Origin: a virus
Direction: 5' to 3' (one strand)
Virus record (IMG/VR): IMGVR_UViG_3300010885_015292
Location: 1-21,702 of that record
Length of the DNA stretch: 21,702 bases
The notes under the pieces are model-generated. The model was not told the DNA's origin and did no database searches. It saw only the letters and a list, made by a program, of their open reading frames with translations. The translations under genes and the position numbers were made by a program. Shown here in pieces: positions 1-8,700 of this stretch. Numbering within the stretch: position 1 is the first letter of the stretch; each line of letters starts with the position of its first letter.

Positions 1-555
1 ATCATTAGTTGAGCTGCTAAAGTTATTAGTGGATGATATCGAGTCATTGACCACATTCAATGCATCATTAGAGGAACTACTAAAGTTATTAGTGGATGCT
101 ATAGAATCATTAGATGTACTAAAGTTATTAGTGGATGCTAGAGAGTCATTGACCACATTCAATGTATCATTAGAGGAACTACTAAAGTTATTAGTGGATG
201 CTAGAGAGTCATTGACCACATTCAATGTATCATTAGAGGAACTACTAAAGTTATTAGTGGATGCTAGAGGATCATTAGATGTACTAAAGTTATTAGTGGA
301 TGCTAGAGAATCATTAGAGGAACTACTAAAGTTATTAGTGGATGACAACGAATCATTGACCACATTTAATGCATCAGTAGATGAGCTGCTAAAGTTATTA
401 GTGGATGCTATCGAGTCATTAGATGAGCTACTAAAGTTATTAGTGGATGCTATCGAGTCATTAGAGGAACTACTAAAGTTATTAGTGGATGCTAGAGAAT
501 CATTGACCACATTCAATGCATCATTAGAGGAACTACTAAAGTTATTGGAGATAAT
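1..555 (-). repeat. Tandem 39/42/63-bp coding repeats
   Basis: Eleven copies of the core aagttattagtggatg (plus-strand reading) begin at 20, 83, 122, 185, 248, 287, 329, 392, 434, 476 and, diverged, 539. The spacings are 63, 39, 63, 63, 39, 42, 63, 42, 42 and 63, all multiples of three, so the minus-strand frame is kept. The 42-bp unit encodes DS(L/I)ASTNNFSSSSN, the 63-bp unit adds the seven residues DALNVVN, and the 39-bp unit loses one Ser. The array is cut by the left edge and may continue. Confidence 0.9.
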
Positions 556-1896
556 GGATGATTCAGATATAGTAGATTCTGGAGCAGTATTATAATTTAC
601 GATTGTGTTATTTAAATTACTAAATGAACCATTATCCTGATTTATTGATGATATCGAATTATCAACTGCACTTGATGAATCATATTGAATGTTGTCTATA
701 TTATTTGTAGTATTCACTGATGTAATTGAGTTTGGAAAATTATTTCCCAATTTCGAAATTGTAGTATTTGCACCAATATTACTTGATGACAGTGAATTTT
801 CATTTGAATAATTATTTGATGATGCTACATTTAAGGTATTGTCATTTAAATAATTTTCTAAGGATATAGGATTGGTATTTAAGATTGTATCTATATTGTT
901 CGATACTTTTACATTATTATTACTGTGCAAATATTGTACTGGATGATTTGTCATTCCTATACCACTATTGGTTAAGGAAGTTAGATTAGATTCTATATTG
1001 TCAGAAGATCTATAATTACTATTGATGTTTATAGGTGTATTATTATTTAATATTCTATTATTATAATTTTTATTATGTTTTGCATGTGATCGCAAAATAT
1101 GATTTTGTACAATATTATCTGTATATTTTATGTTGGAATTTTCATTATCAATTATTAAAGACGAACCATTTGTTATGAAATCATATGGATATTTTGTAAT
1201 AAATGACATACTATATTCATTTGATGTATTGTCAAATTGTTTAGTATCACTACTAGTGGTCGGATGAACATCCAAACCATATGAGTCGTTCAAGTAATTT
1301 GAAATATAATTGATATTGGGTTTTAATTGGTATTTATTATTATAAAGTAGATGTGATTGTATATGTGTAGTATCGACTACAGATGGAGTAGAAGATACAG
1401 TATCTACAGAAGAACTAATATTATTATTTCTTGTTTCTATTTTTTGATTATTTATTATATTTTCTGGATTGACAATCTTTTTAATTCCGTGGAATTCAAC
1501 GGGATTAAAATTAATCACATTAGATATACCACTATTAATATGTTTTAATTGATCGTCAATTTTATAAAATGTAGATTCTTCTCCACCTAATATATTTTTG
1601 GTGATATCTATCTCATCGTTTTTTTTTATATTAATACTATAATTTTTTCCACCATCTATTAATTTAATAGGTGCTGACGAATAGTTGTTTCGTTGATCTA
1701 AATTTATATTGATATTTACATTTTTATCAGATCCACCAGATACCGATCCAGATCCAGATTCAGAAGTCGATACACCATTGTTAACGAGATCTAGACTAGA
1801 AGGCTGAATGTTCGACTGTGAACGCAAAGATAGAGAGTTAGAAAAAATATTTAAAATTTCATTTTTCAAACTGTCTAAATTTTTATTTTCGATCAT
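1..1896 (-). CDS. Asn/Ser-rich repeat protein, 3' end cut by window edge; putative tape measure protein
   Basis: The minus strand is open for all 632 codons from an ATG at 1896 to the left edge, so the C-terminus is missing. The start overlaps the stop of the gp51-like frame as ATGA and has an AGGAAAG-type ribosome site just upstream. Residues 1-35 are mixed, residues 45-60 are Gly/Ser-rich (SGSGSVSGGSD), and the rest is dominated by Asn, Ser, Thr and Ile. From about residue 450 it becomes a repeat array of seven-residue modules (DALNVVN, DSLASTN, NFSSSSN). I recognise no domain. In tailed phages the gene directly after the frameshifting chaperone pair is normally the tape measure protein (gp29 in T4), so this is the inferred role. 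Against it, tape measures are usually helical, while this part looks disordered; the helical part could lie beyond the edge. It could instead be another structural protein. Confidence 0.75.
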   Translation of the reverse strand, partial: MIENKNLDSLKNEILNIFSNSLSLRSQSNIQPSSLDLVNNGVSTSESGSGSVSGGSDKNVNININLDQRNNYSSAPIKLIDGGKNYSINIKKNDEIDITKNILGGEESTFYKIDDQLKHINSGISNVINFNPVEFHGIKKIVNPENIINNQKIETRNNNISSSVDTVSSTPSVVDTTHIQSHLLYNNKYQLKPNINYISNYLNDSYGLDVHPTTSSDTKQFDNTSNEYSMSFITKYPYDFITNGSSLIIDNENSNIKYTDNIVQNHILRSHAKHNKNYNNRILNNNTPININSNYRSSDNIESNLTSLTNSGIGMTNHPVQYLHSNNNVKVSNNIDTILNTNPISLENYLNDNTLNVASSNNYSNENSLSSSNIGANTTISKLGNNFPNSITSVNTTNNIDNIQYDSSSAVDNSISSINQDNGSFSNLNNTIVNYNTAPESTISESSIISNNFSSSSNDALNVVNDSLASTNNFSSSSNDSIASTNNFSSSSNDSIASTNNFSSSSTDALNVVNDSLSSTNNFSSSSNDSLASTNNFSTSNDPLASTNNFSSSSNDTLNVVNDSLASTNNFSSSSNDTLNVVNDSLASTNNFSTSNDSIASTNNFSSSSNDALNVVNDSISSTNNFSSSTND

Positions 1897-2057
1897 CTAT
1901 ATCTCTTTCCTGTTTGTAATGACATATCATTTTTCTTATTGGCCAATCTATTATTTTCATTTTCTATGTGCTCCCTCAGTAGTTCCACATACATGTCTCT
2001 TTCCCAAGGTATTAGACTTTCCATCTCGGTCAAAGAATACTTGTAAAGATGAATCAT
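1893..2057 (-). CDS. gp51-like tail assembly chaperone domain (probably made as a frameshift fusion)
   Basis: A 54-codon frame follows the gp26-like gene. It carries the pattern Y-S-L-T-E-M-E-S-L-I-P-W-E-R-D-M-Y-V-E-L-L (residues 7-27), a helix-rich signature like the downstream (T or E') domain of tail assembly chaperone pairs and like T4 gp51. The tail end is charged (REHIENENNRLANKK). The ATG at 2057 has no recognisable ribosome site. The same frame is open upstream to 2111, exactly at the -1 slippery heptamer in the gp26-like gene, adding residues RISLSHISLGSYFELVFK before the Met. I therefore infer expression mainly as a 307-aa fusion (235 residues of gp26 plus 72). Its stop overlaps the start of the next gene as ATGA. 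T4 gp51 is a separate protein, so assignment to gp51 is by position and motif only. Confidence 0.75.
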   Translation of the reverse strand: MIHLYKYSLTEMESLIPWERDMYVELLREHIENENNRLANKKNDMSLQTGKRYR

Positions 2058-2104
2058 CTTGAATACTAGTTCAAAATATGAACCAAGTGATATGTGGCTG
2101 AGGC

Positions 2105-2815
2105 TTATCCGAAAAAATCTTTAATTCCTTTTAGAATTATACTTCGTTCTACTCCATCTGATGTTTTATAACTAACTTCATGTTCTATTCTGGGCATTGT
2201 TGCAAAAAATTTGATTATTTGATCAAATTGAATTTTTGTCATATTATCCACAAAATCTTTTAATTCCTCACTAGTAGAATCCTTTGCCATTATTCTTTGA
2301 TCGGGAGTATCAATATAATCAATGCAAGAAACTGCTAAATCATAAAAATCTAATAGTTGCATACTCTCGACTTCATTTTCAATAAACAATGAAATGCTAG
2401 GGTATTTCATTTTAATCATTAGTTCATTTGAAATTTTTAACTCAGTAAAATGATTATCAAATGTCTTTACTTTTATATCTTCGAGATTGATAACCAGTTT
2501 TACATTTTGTTTAGTTACAGGACATTCTAATATCGGTGTGACTACTTCCAGTACAGATTTAGATCTTAATTTAATAAAAAGATATTCTAAATCAAAAATT
2601 GGAAGAGTGGCAGCATCGGGTAATCCTTCATAGCATTCATTTACAATTGATACTATTGCTTGATGGATTTCATTTTCCTTTCCTGTTTCCTGTGCTATAA
2701 GTAGCATTTTTTCTTCTTTTACAATAAATGGCCTAAACCATACAGTTTTATTAGTTGATGGTATTTTTGTTTGATATTTTGGTGATGTTTTTTTTAATAA
2801 ATCTACTAGTGTCAT
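2105..2815 (-). CDS. 26: gp26-like baseplate hub / tail assembly chaperone
   Basis: This 236-aa protein matches the T4 gp26 family (T4_baseplate, PF12322) by pattern: an FRPF-VKEEKMLL block (residues 27-39), a Cys-containing helix at 51-62, DLEYLF (75-80), and LRSKSVLE (83-90), followed by a segment with a CPV motif (98-100) that in relatives lies in a small beta domain. In T4, gp26 helps hub assembly around the tape measure and is not a simple structural subunit. The start has a good ribosome site (GGAG at 2822-2825). The gene sits between the tube-initiator-like gene and the gp51-like frame, matching the T4 26-51 neighbourhood. Its last codons are GAT TTT TTC GGA TAA, which contain an in-frame slippery heptamer immediately before the stop. 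It is very likely a tail chaperone with a frameshifted long form. Confidence 0.85.
   Translation of the reverse strand: MTLVDLLKKTSPKYQTKIPSTNKTVWFRPFIVKEEKMLLIAQETGKENEIHQAIVSIVNECYEGLPDAATLPIFDLEYLFIKLRSKSVLEVVTPILECPVTKQNVKLVINLEDIKVKTFDNHFTELKISNELMIKMKYPSISLFIENEVESMQLLDFYDLAVSCIDYIDTPDQRIMAKDSTSEELKDFVDNMTKIQFDQIIKFFATMPRIEHEVSYKTSDGVERSIILKGIKDFFG
2111..2117 (-). promoter_or_regulatory. Predicted -1 ribosomal frameshift site T TTT TTC
   Basis: The zero-frame codons TTT TTC preceded by T form an X XXY YYZ heptamer two codons before the gp26 stop. After a -1 slip both tRNA-Phe molecules re-pair on TTT TTT. The next codons (CGG ATA AGC CTC...) stay open through 72 residues into the gp51-like frame. 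A Shine-Dalgarno-like AAGGA at 2126-2130 lies 8 nt before the heptamer, similar in placement to the stimulator of the E. coli dnaX frameshift. No convincing downstream pseudoknot is visible; only a weak 5-bp hairpin (2069-2083) is present, well downstream. Confidence 0.75.
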
Positions 2816-2829
2816 AATAACTCCATATT

Positions 2830-3444
2830 TTAGAAAAATTTATATTGTTTGAATGCAAACACAACTACAAATGTTCCATATCCAGTGGATTCCGATGAAA
2901 GTGAAGTTGGTGTTATTGAAACAGGATATGCATCTTGCATTAAAACTGCACAAGTTTCTTGACTATTGTCAGATGCATCCAATGTAGATACTAATATAGT
3001 ACCTAATTGTTTATCTCTCGTATTTGAATAATCAGAATATTGATTCGCAGATACTTCACTACTAAATGGATTACTAAAGAATGGAACAAGTGCCTTTAGA
3101 ATACCAATACCATCAACACTAGATGGTTCTGTAGCTGTTACGGGAATAACCATATCCATCCATCTCTCAAAGTATCTTCTTTCATACCAATCTTGATATA
3201 TTATAAAGGTCATTGCACATTCGCCATATTCTCTACGAATTGGTATTTGTTCTGTTGGGCCCCAATATGAAAATGGAACTTGAACGAATGATCTTTGTGG
3301 TAAAGTTACAGATTCTGGATAACAGAATATTGGTTGTAAACTAGGATCAACAAATGTACATTTATATCTAGATACTTGTTGAATACCTTTATTATCTAGA
3401 ACTCTTTGTCTAAAATTGGTTATTGTATTTGCGGTTCTGTCCAT
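2830..3444 (-). CDS. gp54/gp19-family tail-tube or tube-initiator protein
   Basis: A 204-aa protein with the tail-tube-fold pattern of the T4 gp19/gp54 group: YPESVTLPQRS (residues 42-52), GPTEQIPIR (62-70), an Asp-Trp-containing strand-helix at 79-99 ending in RWMDMVIP, and a C-terminal hairpin (Asp-Ala-Tyr-Pro-Val-Ser-Ile, then a hydrophobic strand ending KQYKFF). T4 gp54 (320 aa) starts the tail tube on the baseplate, and this shorter version keeps the tube core. Its ATG overlaps the stop of the gp4-like gene as TAATG, with AAGAGGA upstream as ribosome site, and it is followed after 14 nt by the gp26-like gene. The baseplate-side context argues for a tube initiator over the major tube protein. 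The two are homologous and I cannot separate them with certainty. Confidence 0.7.
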   Translation of the reverse strand: MDRTANTITNFRQRVLDNKGIQQVSRYKCTFVDPSLQPIFCYPESVTLPQRSFVQVPFSYWGPTEQIPIRREYGECAMTFIIYQDWYERRYFERWMDMVIPVTATEPSSVDGIGILKALVPFFSNPFSSEVSANQYSDYSNTRDKQLGTILVSTLDASDNSQETCAVLMQDAYPVSITPTSLSSESTGYGTFVVVFAFKQYKFF

Positions 3445-3875
3445 TAAAACAAATCCTCTTCCGTTAGTATTTTAAATTTTATATTTTTATCTTTACAAAA
3501 ATTTGAAGCAGATTTCCATTTTGCTTCATTGATTTTGTATACCATGCTTTCTTGAAGAAATGTATTTTTTTTCTTTTTACCCAGTTTTGGTTCTTTTGTT
3601 TGTTTTTTTGGTTTAATTTCTATTATTATGGTTTCTATAGTTCCACTTTTATCTTTAGTTTCTATGATAAAATCTGGTATATAATTATGCATCTTATTAT
3701 CAATAGGAGATAAATACGGTATCTTTAAAGATTCAAATGCCCAGCGTATTATATTTTTATTTGTATCTAAATATTTACAAAATTTTCTTTCCCATAAAGA
3801 ACGGCATGAAATTATTTTTATATTACCTATATACTTTGAAGGGTTCTCTGGTGTATATTTTGTCTTGTATGCCAT
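3444..3875 (-). CDS. 4: gp4-like head completion protein (nuclease fold)
   Basis: A 143-aa protein, close to T4 gp4 (150 aa). In T4 the head completion protein acts on filled heads before the tail joins. The sequence shows a TnsA/restriction-endonuclease-like layout: SLWERKF with Glu29, a Pro-Tyr segment (53-54), HNYIPDF with Asp68, then EIKPKK with Glu86 and Lys88, which form the PD...ExK catalytic pattern. All expected catalytic residues are present, so it should be active. It is the first gene of the leftward operon, 35 bp from the divergent gp48-like gene. No clear ribosome site precedes the ATG, so initiation may be from a very short leader. This is the only head gene in an otherwise tail-only window. 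Confidence 0.85.
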   Translation of the reverse strand: MAYKTKYTPENPSKYIGNIKIISCRSLWERKFCKYLDTNKNIIRWAFESLKIPYLSPIDNKMHNYIPDFIIETKDKSGTIETIIIEIKPKKQTKEPKLGKKKKNTFLQESMVYKINEAKWKSASNFCKDKNIKFKILTEEDLF

Positions 3876-3910
3876 ATTACTATATATTAGAATAGGTATA
3901 GAAAAATGCT
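3876..3910. promoter_or_regulatory. 35-bp divergent intergenic region with presumed back-to-back promoters
   Basis: Both operons start here, so two promoters are expected in or near this gap. It is almost entirely A/T and contains TATATATTA (3881-3889, plus strand), only loosely like the T4 late element TATAAATA. No good match is seen on either strand and no strong ribosome site precedes the plus-strand ATG at 3911. The promoter elements may extend into the flanking coding sequence. Confidence 0.35.
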
Positions 3911-4744
3911 ATGATCACACAAATTTTTCCAGCAAGTCCAGAATTACGAGGTCAAATACCTCTGTGGTTGAAATTTTATTGCTATGAGTATTCAAATAAT
4001 TCACTACTTCGAGCGGTTACTAGTGTCGTTGGGGCCCCAATGCTTAGAGTTATTCAAGTACCAGCACCCAGAGAATTTGCCACAATAACTGATGTGGAAT
4101 ACAATACAAAACTTGGAGTCACGGAAACTCTCACAGAAGCAGATCCAATGGATGGATTGATGGAACCACTTTCTTGGTTTGCTGGTTGGCCTGATGCTTT
4201 TTTGAATTCTATCGGTATAGGTGTAAGTGTAGATATGGATATGTCTGATACTAAATTTATCGGTGTAAATAAAAGAGTATTTACATTTAAATTAGTATTA
4301 CCAGCAAGAACCGAAGAAGATGCTCAAGCTGCATCAGATATAGCTGATGCCTTTGAAGCATTAAGTTTACCAACTGCTAGATTGGCTTCAATAAGTAAAA
4401 AAATCAATCATCCCCCGATGTGGTCATTTGGTATGGGAGCAATTGATGATCTTCAAAACGATAGAGCATGGACTGGTCAACCCCAATTATCATTATTAGA
4501 TAAAGTAACAGTCAATAAATCAGCATTTCAAGATTCTTATGCAATTTCTAATGGTGGTAAGTTAAAACCTTTAGCACAAACTATAATTTTAAGTTTTATT
4601 GAGTTAGAACCAGCAATGCGTTCTTCTATGCCATTTACAAATGATATAATCAATAGATCAACTGCATTTTACACTCTCGGCGGTTTAGCAAAATCTGGAC
4701 TGAATGCAGGACAAGCAATAGGAAGAGCAGTAGGATTAGGATAA
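3911..4744 (+). CDS. 48: gp48-like baseplate tail-tube cap protein
   Basis: A 277-aa protein that resembles T4 gp48 (364 aa), which joins the baseplate hub to the tail tube. The order of features fits the tube fold plus its flanks: a hydrophobic N-terminal segment (IPLWLKFYCYEYS, about residues 16-28), the strand-helix 'RVFTFKLVLPARTEEDAQAASDI' region (quoted loosely, about 120-145), HPPMW (about 167-171) where gp48 has N-P-x-V-W, a Gln-Pro-Gln strand, and a C-terminal strand ending ELEPAMRS as in the gp48 end 'EITMREI'. It has a Gly/Ala-rich C-terminus (LGGLAKSGLNAGQAIGRAVG) that could insert into the tube lumen. It opens the rightward baseplate operon. gp54 is a homologue, so gp48 versus gp54 is a choice made because the leftward operon already holds a gp54/gp19-type protein. 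Confidence 0.72.
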   Translation: MITQIFPASPELRGQIPLWLKFYCYEYSNNSLLRAVTSVVGAPMLRVIQVPAPREFATITDVEYNTKLGVTETLTEADPMDGLMEPLSWFAGWPDAFLNSIGIGVSVDMDMSDTKFIGVNKRVFTFKLVLPARTEEDAQAASDIADAFEALSLPTARLASISKKINHPPMWSFGMGAIDDLQNDRAWTGQPQLSLLDKVTVNKSAFQDSYAISNGGKLKPLAQTIILSFIELEPAMRSSMPFTNDIINRSTAFYTLGGLAKSGLNAGQAIGRAVGLG

Positions 4745-4745
4745 T

Positions 4746-5702
4746 ATGTATTTTAATAAATTTCCAAAAATAGATTATAAATTTTCAAACAATCAAACTT
4801 TACCAGTTGTTGATATTTTTAGAAAGGTATCTTTTTCCCAAGAAAGCCTTCAAAATTCAAATATATTCATTAATATAGTTAATGGTGAAGGCAAAAAAGC
4901 AGAAATACTAGCATATGAATATTATAGTAATCCAGAATTTTCTTGGTTATTATTCATGGCAAATCAAACAGTAAATCCCAGTTTAGATTGGCCTGTTAAT
5001 TATGATACATTTAAACTAAATCTAAACTCAAGATATAGTGGTTTTGTATATTATACAGTAAATATTAATAAATTACAAGAGGGTGACATTATAATGAGTG
5101 CCATTATAACAACGCCAAGTGGTGTACCCAATATAGCCTCTATTGATGTTACAACTTATGGAATGATTACTAGTATAAATAGAGAATTAAGATATTTTCA
5201 TTCAATAGATTTTATTAACTCTATGTTACCTTCGTCAAAGGCTATAATTTTAAGATTAAATTCAAATGGTAAATATAGACCAGTAGAAGATGAAAATGGT
5301 ATTTTAATTGTCATTAACATATTGAAAAAAGAACCATATATAACTGCACCGAAATATTTTAAATATGGACCATTGATAATATCACCATATAGAATATTTA
5401 ATGTAGCAGGATTAACAGATGCTACTGCATCTCCTGTTACAACTGGAATTTATGAACCAACAGTGACTTCTGATCCGAATACATTATACAATACTATTAT
5501 TTATTCGTATATGCTTTATAATCCTATACCATCTGGAGTAGTAAAAGTATCAATACAAGAAGATGAATTTGCAATTCAAAATGCAAAATACAATATAAAA
5601 GTCATAAAGCCAGAACTTATTTCTGACATAGTTGACCTATTTGATAAGACAATAAATAGTAATAGCATAGGAAGAGCTCAACAGATAGAGCTATTCATTT
5701 AA
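4746..5702 (+). CDS. 53: gp53 baseplate wedge protein
   Basis: The N-terminus carries the gp53 signature: M-Y-F-x-x-F-P-x-I-x-Y (residues 1-11), VVDIFRKVSF (21-30), then a LysM-like segment with AEILAYEYYSNPEFSWLLFMANQ (residues 52-74, shown here as the family landmark) and DWPVN (81-85). In T4 (196 aa) gp53 clamps neighbouring wedges around the hub through its LysM-like domain. This version is 318 aa; the extra 120 or so C-terminal residues are beta-rich and I do not recognise them, although longer gp53 proteins occur in distant T4-like phages. It starts one base after the gp48-like stop, with AGGA as ribosome site inside the end of that gene, so the two are probably co-translated. Confidence 0.85.
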   Translation: MYFNKFPKIDYKFSNNQTLPVVDIFRKVSFSQESLQNSNIFINIVNGEGKKAEILAYEYYSNPEFSWLLFMANQTVNPSLDWPVNYDTFKLNLNSRYSGFVYYTVNINKLQEGDIIMSAIITTPSGVPNIASIDVTTYGMITSINRELRYFHSIDFINSMLPSSKAIILRLNSNGKYRPVEDENGILIVINILKKEPYITAPKYFKYGPLIISPYRIFNVAGLTDATASPVTTGIYEPTVTSDPNTLYNTIIYSYMLYNPIPSGVVKVSIQEDEFAIQNAKYNIKVIKPELISDIVDLFDKTINSNSIGRAQQIELFI

Positions 5703-5719
5703 TATTATAGAAAATTACA

Positions 5720-8700
5720 ATGGAATATAATGTAACAGACAATACCCCAAGCCCATTTCCATCATTTCTCCAAGAGATAAATTTTTATGATAAAAATTAT
5801 CCAAAGACTGATGATTCCGATTCTGGTAGTTTACTTACTGGTACGGATAAAGGAACAAAGGTGGATGGCAAGAAATATATTCTTTTTAACGATAAGCTAA
5901 CTGGTTCTGGCTATGGTTTGAGTTCATTGCTTTCATTGGAAATAACAGAATCAATATTTACACCATATATGGCAGGAACATTAAAATTATATGATGAATA
6001 TAATTTAATAGAAACTGTAAATTTTACTGGAAATGAAACTATTGAAATAGTTTTCCAACTTCGTAGTATTGATGATCCAATAAAATTAAAATTTAGAGTG
6101 ATATCTGCAAAAGCAATTAGTAATATCGCCACACAAGATAGAATCAATTATATAGAACCAGTTAGAGTGTATAGTCTTGAATTCATTTCTGAAGAAATTT
6201 TTAATAGTACATTTACAGATGCATTTTTAAAGGATTATAAAGATTTTATTGGTTATATTGCAACATCTAATAATGAATCAACATTAACCAATAATGGTGA
6301 TACTGTAGAAATAAAAGGGTTAGTAAATGAAATTGCAAAACAATTAAAATTAGAACCAATTTATATCGAAGGAACAAAAAACGGTATATGGCTAAAGCAC
6401 AATGAAATTTCATATCCAAGTGGAAAGGATCATGGACAATATTCATTTGCAAATTTATTGCAACAAGTATCAAATTATGCAGTTTCAATGGAAAATCCAA
6501 ATGCTGTTAATTATTTCTTCTGGAGAGATAGACAAGGTTGGAATTTTAAATCTATTGAAAATTTAATAAAAATAGGAAAATTTAAAAAAGCATTAACTAC
6601 TTTTGCAGAACTTGGTGGCGCATTTGTAGATGATGGATTTCTAGAAGAAAATAAAATTCAACAATTTATACTTGAGAGTGATGATGAAAAAAATCCATAT
6701 AAGATATGGAGTGCTGTTTCCCTCACTCAACTCGATAGTATGAAACAATATACTCAAAAAGCTTATTCTGCATATTACAGAGCAATAAAACCAAATTTTA
6801 ATGATCCATATTCTAATTTTTTGGATACTACTGAAGGATTCACTGGTGGTATTGTGGATTATGATTATCATAGAGATTATGAGAAAGTTTCTCATATTGA
6901 AGAATATAAATTAATTTCTGATGATATTGAAACTAGTCCTACTTTAATTAAAAATGAAAATAATAAATTCATACCAAAACAATTACCAATACCTGCATTC
7001 AGATATGGTGATGATTCTGTCTTTGGTTTCTATGATAACATGAGATATAATGTTCCGTTTGGTCAATGGGTATATAATTCAACAGATATGGGATTTGGTA
7101 AGAAAGTAGATAATCCAGCAGTAGTATGGTGGGATTATTTGGGAAGAAGTGGCGACTCTCGTTGGTCAAATACTGTATGGCAGCCACAATATGATATGAC
7201 TGATTTAGATGTAAAAATATTACATAAAATCAATAAAAATATCAGAGAACCGTTGAGACAAAAAAGACAAAAATTCGTAGAACAAAAAAATATAAAAAGA
7301 AAATGGGAAGTATATCGCTGTGCAGTTTGTTGCCTAGAAGGTGGTGTCATTGGTGGAACTGCGGATGCAGCACTGATAAACCAATTTCAAGGAATAAGTG
7401 GTACTACCTATAATATCCTATTTGGTGCGACTGGTATTTTTTCAGAACTTGAGCAAGAATATAAACTAGTTGCGGCTGGTTCATTTACTGATATAATAAA
7501 TTATAATTCAGGAGATACAGCAAGTCAAAATGGTTTGACATTCTCATACGATTTATCAAAATCTCCATACAACGAATCTATAGGAAAATTTTATAATTTT
7601 AATAGTGATCTATCCAATTATGTTAAATATGTATTTGATAGAGGTTTAAATCTTTATGATATATCAATTACAAAAACAGAAGATAGATTATCCAAAGTAG
7701 ATGGTTTTATCACAAATGTCGATGCATATATTGCAAGTATAGACAACTGGATTACTCAACATATCCAACAATGTCCAGAAGAAACAACACCAGATTCAAC
7801 TAATAAATTTTATCCAGGATTTGGTGGCGTAAATAATGGTGAAAGAACAACCAACTCTGGACAAAATATTTCATGTGGAAATAATTCAGATTATTCTGGA
7901 TCATATTCTGCATATCCAAATGGTGGAAAAATACCAAATATTACAATACCAGAAGGAATGTGTTGGAAAACATTTCAATTTTCCTGCCCTGGCTATGATA
8001 ATTATGAACCACTACCAGAGTTTGTTACTGTATGTTCTCAAGATATAACAGCTGGACCAATTGAAGTAAACAATAATTATGTATCATTGATTGATGGATA
8101 TTACTATCGTTATTATAATCTATATTCAGATTACTACGAATGGTCATATCAATGGCAAATGAATAGTTATTATGAAGCCAATAATGAACCAGGCGAACTA
8201 AAAAGATGTATTGATGCTGGTGATTGTTATAATACTGTATGTTTTAATCCAATTGCTCTTGAAATTCAAAAGAGAATGGCAATAAATGAGAGAAAGGCAA
8301 TATATGTTCAACTTCAATTATTGAAATACTCTAGAGATTTAGTTTCTACACAATTACTTCCCAAGTGGTTAAATCAATATACAGAATGGTATAACAGAGA
8401 AGCATTCTTCTTCTCGAAACAACCAGGCACAAGTATATTTACGGGTATTACTGGTGGTAGAACTGGGCCAATGAAGCAATCACTGTCATTATATAATATC
8501 AAAAGCATAACCCGAAAAGAAATGAAAGGTAGTCGTTATGAAATACTTGCTCGTTCTAAAGGTATAACTGGTTCTGCAATGGGTGAATGGGTATATGATA
8601 TATTCTTTGGTAATGATCCAAATGTTAATTCATTAATAAAGCATCCATATTATGATCAAGGGTATTCTGATAAAAATGGTAAAGGTTCTTTCATTACTCA

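Noticed and set aside
1-555. CRISPR array
   Set aside because: Repeats have no unique spacers, are multiples of three and keep a protein frame; they are coding tandem repeats.
29-595. Plus-strand open frame with a Leu-rich, coiled-coil-looking repeat (LEELLKLLVDARESL)
   Set aside because: It is the antisense of the 42/63-bp coding repeats. The minus-strand frame is open over 632 codons, has a coupled start and sits in an operon, whereas the plus frame has no ribosome site and lies alone.
1357-2062. Plus-strand open frames at 1357-1548 and 1808-2062
   Set aside because: They lie antisense to the Asn/Ser-rich protein and the gp51-like frame, have low-complexity Ile/Tyr/Phe-rich products and no ribosome sites.
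2069-2083. Hairpin GTTCA-N5-TGAAC as downstream stimulator of the frameshift
   Set aside because: It begins about 27 nt after the heptamer, too far for the usual 5-9 nt spacing, and the stem is only five pairs.
4029-4040. Perfect palindrome TTGGGGCCCCAA in very AT-rich DNA
   Set aside because: It encodes part of the gp48-like protein in frame and there is no second copy arranged as an operator; a near copy at 3255-3265 is imperfect. Possibly chance.
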